Below, one piece after another: positions 6,296 through 7,826 of a DNA stretch of 7,826 bases (its first letter is position 1; every line of letters begins with the position of its first letter). The stretch comes from Bacteroidota bacterium (GTDB taxonomy: Bacteria > Bacteroidota > Bacteroidia > Chitinophagales > Chitinophagaceae), in NCBI GenBank assembly GCA_023411775.1, contig JAEYOL010000213.1, forward strand, positions 1-7,826, in the 5' to 3' direction. A program made the translations under genes and the position numbers. Under the pieces are notes generated by a model. That model saw only the letters and a list, made by a program, of their open reading frames with translations, made no database searches and had not been told where the DNA came from.

Positions 6296-6918
6296 ATCAC
6301 TCCCTCCAGCCTCTTTCGGAATTTCTCAGCGTACATCAACACAGTTTTTTTATCAATCTTCTTTTCTTCCCGTAGTCGTCCAATATATTTAACGCCTGAA
6401 TACTGCAGGATGGCGCGCTCTGCTGATTCATTTTGTTCCCCGTTGAATATAATACCGGCTATTTTTACGCCATACTTTTTCAAAACCGTTATCGACATCA
6501 AAGTATGATTGATGCTGCCGAGGTATGTTTTAGATACAAGTATAACCGGCAGCCGCCACCGTTGTATCAGGTCAATATTCAGGTATTCATCATTCAGCGG
6601 TACCATAAGTCCGCCTGCAGGCTCGATCAGGATGCGATTAGCGCTTTTGGGTGGTGTAAGCTGATCTACTTCGATCTTCAGTTCCTCTTTTTCGGCAGCC
6701 GCATGCGGCGACATAGAGTATGCAAGCCTATAGACTTCCGGGTGAAAATAGGATTTAGTATTCGTAATAAAATGCCTGACATAGTCAGTATCACTAAAAC
6801 TCAGGCTACCGGCCTGAACAGGTTTCCAGTAGTCGGCCTCAAGCGCCTCAGCAAGAATCGTCGCCACTAAAGTTTTTCCCACACCTGTACCGGTTCCGGC
6901 CACTACTATGTTTTTCAT
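6292..6918 (-). CDS. bioD: ATP-dependent dethiobiotin synthetase
   Basis: A 208-residue P-loop enzyme that uses ATP and CO2 to close the ureido ring of diaminononanoate, forming dethiobiotin in the cytoplasm. Evidence is the N-terminal Walker A GTGTGVGKT (8-16), the conserved DAPA/CO2-site lysine in YWKPVQAG (30-37, K32), the SPHAAA motif (70-75), the EPAGGLMVP loop (99-107, counterpart of E-GAGG in E. coli BioD) and the C-terminal nucleotide-base segment IIFNGEQ (156-162). The length is slightly shorter than E. coli BioD. The start ATG overlaps the bioF stop in ATGA (6918-6915) and its own stop overlaps the bioA start in the same way. It is therefore the middle gene of a tightly coupled operon, although in the pathway it acts after BioA. 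Confidence 0.95.
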   Translation of the reverse strand: MKNIVVAGTGTGVGKTLVATILAEALEADYWKPVQAGSLSFSDTDYVRHFITNTKSYFHPEVYRLAYSMSPHAAAEKEELKIEVDQLTPPKSANRILIEPAGGLMVPLNDEYLNIDLIQRWRLPVILVSKTYLGSINHTLMSITVLKKYGVKIAGIIFNGEQNESAERAILQYSGVKYIGRLREEKKIDKKTVLMYAEKFRKRLEGVI

Positions 6919-7826
6919 GAAAAAAGTATTTGTTGAAGAAAATGTTTTAGTTCGTCTACCTGCGCGGTGGTATTGTGCAGGTGAAGGCTGATGCGTAAAC
7001 GCTCACGACCTGCGGGCACGGATGGACTCACGATTGCCCGAATATCAAAACCTTTGTCCTGCAAAGTTGCCGCGACTTTTTTTGCCCTATCAGCTCCGGG
7101 AATTACCAGGCTCTGAATTGGGCTGGTGCTTTCAATAAGGTAAGCGTCATCCGGTGTAAGAAAATCTTCCCTGAACCTGGCTACCAATTCATGCAAAGAT
7201 TTATTAGAAAAACTGTCCGATTGTAAAACGCCATAAGCAGACCGGACAGCTGCGAGTGAATGTAAAGGCAGCGCGGTGGTAAAAATAAATGAGCGGGCAA
7301 AATTGACCAGGTATTCCCGTAAAACACGGCTGCCAATAATGATCGCACCATGGCTACCGATAGCCTTACCAAATGTATGTACACGGGCGAAAATATCTGA
7401 TTCTAATCCATACGCACAAACCAGTCCCCTGCCCTTTTCGCCAAATACACCTGTGGCATGAGCTTCGTCTACAATAAGGTTGGCATTATAGGTTTTACAG
7501 ATGGTTACAAATTCCGGAAGTGGCGCCATATCGCCATCCATCGAATAGACAGATTCCACGGCAACAAAAATATTCGCATGGGAAGCCATGCTCTCCCGCG
7601 CTTTCCGCAATTTTTTTTCAAGATCTGCCACATCATTGTGAGCAAACCTTAACCTGTTGGCATAACTCAGCCGGCATCCATCGATGATGCTGGCATGTAT
7701 CAGTTCATCAGTGATCAGGTAGTCGTCTTTTCGTGCAAGACAGGAAAACAAACCCAGGTTGGCATCGTAACCTGAATTAAAGATCAGCCCGGCTTCAGCC
7801 TGGTGAAACGATGCAATATCCTGTTC
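6915..7826 (-). CDS. bioF: 8-amino-7-oxononanoate synthase (KAPA synthase), 5' end outside the window
   Basis: The last 304 codons, stop included (303 residues), of an alpha-oxoamine synthase; the frame is open through the right edge, and by comparison with E. coli BioF roughly 85-95 N-terminal residues are missing. The internal TTG near 7751 is not the start, because homology continues upstream of it (FHQAEAGLIFNSGYDAN). The enzyme condenses pimeloyl-CoA or pimeloyl-ACP with alanine to KAPA. Visible motifs, numbered from the first visible codon, are DELIHASIIDG (about 39-49, with the PLP-stacking His region), VESVYSMDGDMAPL (90-103), the PLP aspartate and histidine in VDEAHATGVFGEKGRG (119-134), and the Schiff-base lysine in TFGKAIGSHG (151-160, K154). 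The C-terminus carries VPAGRERLRISLH, as in BioF. Glycine C-acetyltransferase (Kbl) is a close paralogue, but the overlap with bioD settles the assignment. Confidence 0.95.
   Translation of the reverse strand, partial: EQDIASFHQAEAGLIFNSGYDANLGLFSCLARKDDYLITDELIHASIIDGCRLSYANRLRFAHNDVADLEKKLRKARESMASHANIFVAVESVYSMDGDMAPLPEFVTICKTYNANLIVDEAHATGVFGEKGRGLVCAYGLESDIFARVHTFGKAIGSHGAIIIGSRVLREYLVNFARSFIFTTALPLHSLAAVRSAYGVLQSDSFSNKSLHELVARFREDFLTPDDAYLIESTSPIQSLVIPGADRAKKVAATLQDKGFDIRAIVSPSVPAGRERLRISLHLHNTTAQVDELKHFLQQILFS

Noticed and set aside
6433..6870. Plus-strand open frame of 145 codons
   Set aside because: Antisense shadow of bioD; no family resemblance.
1..7826. A new multi-gene system (defence island, mobile element, CRISPR, biosynthetic cluster)
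   Set aside because: Every sizeable frame belongs to a familiar chromosomal family. I saw no transposase, integrase, terminal or arrayed repeats, or toxin-antitoxin pair. The biotin operon is the only evident pathway unit.

Overview
The window comes from a member of the Bacteroidota, most likely the Chitinophagaceae. This rests on recognisable protein families (a long secreted S9 peptidase, a NarL-type regulator, a BioF-D-A set), on start codons that lack Shine-Dalgarno sites but have A/T-rich leaders, and on promoter boxes of the Bacteroidota type (TTG about 19 nt before TAnnTTTG). I assigned it by eye, without a database search.

All genes except one lie on the minus strand, so transcription mostly runs from high to low coordinates. 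At the right end (about 7826 to 5015) is a biotin synthesis operon, bioF-bioD-bioA. Its genes are joined by two 4-nt ATGA stop/start overlaps. bioF is cut by the window edge, and any bioB, bioC or bioH gene is not visible. The three enzymes catalyse consecutive steps. BioF joins pimeloyl thioester and alanine to give KAPA, BioA transaminates KAPA to DAPA, and BioD closes the ureido ring to dethiobiotin.

Next comes a separately promoted NarL/FixJ-type response regulator (4911 to 4282) whose promoter sits so close to the start codon that the mRNA is probably leaderless. It converges on a tiny plus-strand gene (4134-4259) for a 41-residue lipoprotein. A strong hairpin plus T-run fills the 22 nt between the two stop codons.

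The left half holds four minus-strand genes with short gaps (78 to 98 nt): a DnaQ-type 3'-5' exonuclease with an ExoX-like tail, a dolichyl-phosphate-mannose-synthase-like glycosyltransferase, an EamA/DMT-family permease, and the first 399 codons of a secreted prolyl-oligopeptidase-family protein. The last gene runs off the left edge. These four look like ordinary chromosomal housekeeping or accessory genes with no evident shared pathway.

I see no mobile element, CRISPR array, tRNA or rRNA, and no defence or otherwise new multi-gene system. The most interesting points are the small lipoprotein gene, the leaderless regulator promoter with its repeated GGGAGG motif, and a Gly-to-Val change in the PLP-phosphate loop of BioA. 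No stretch over 300 bases lacks a gene.
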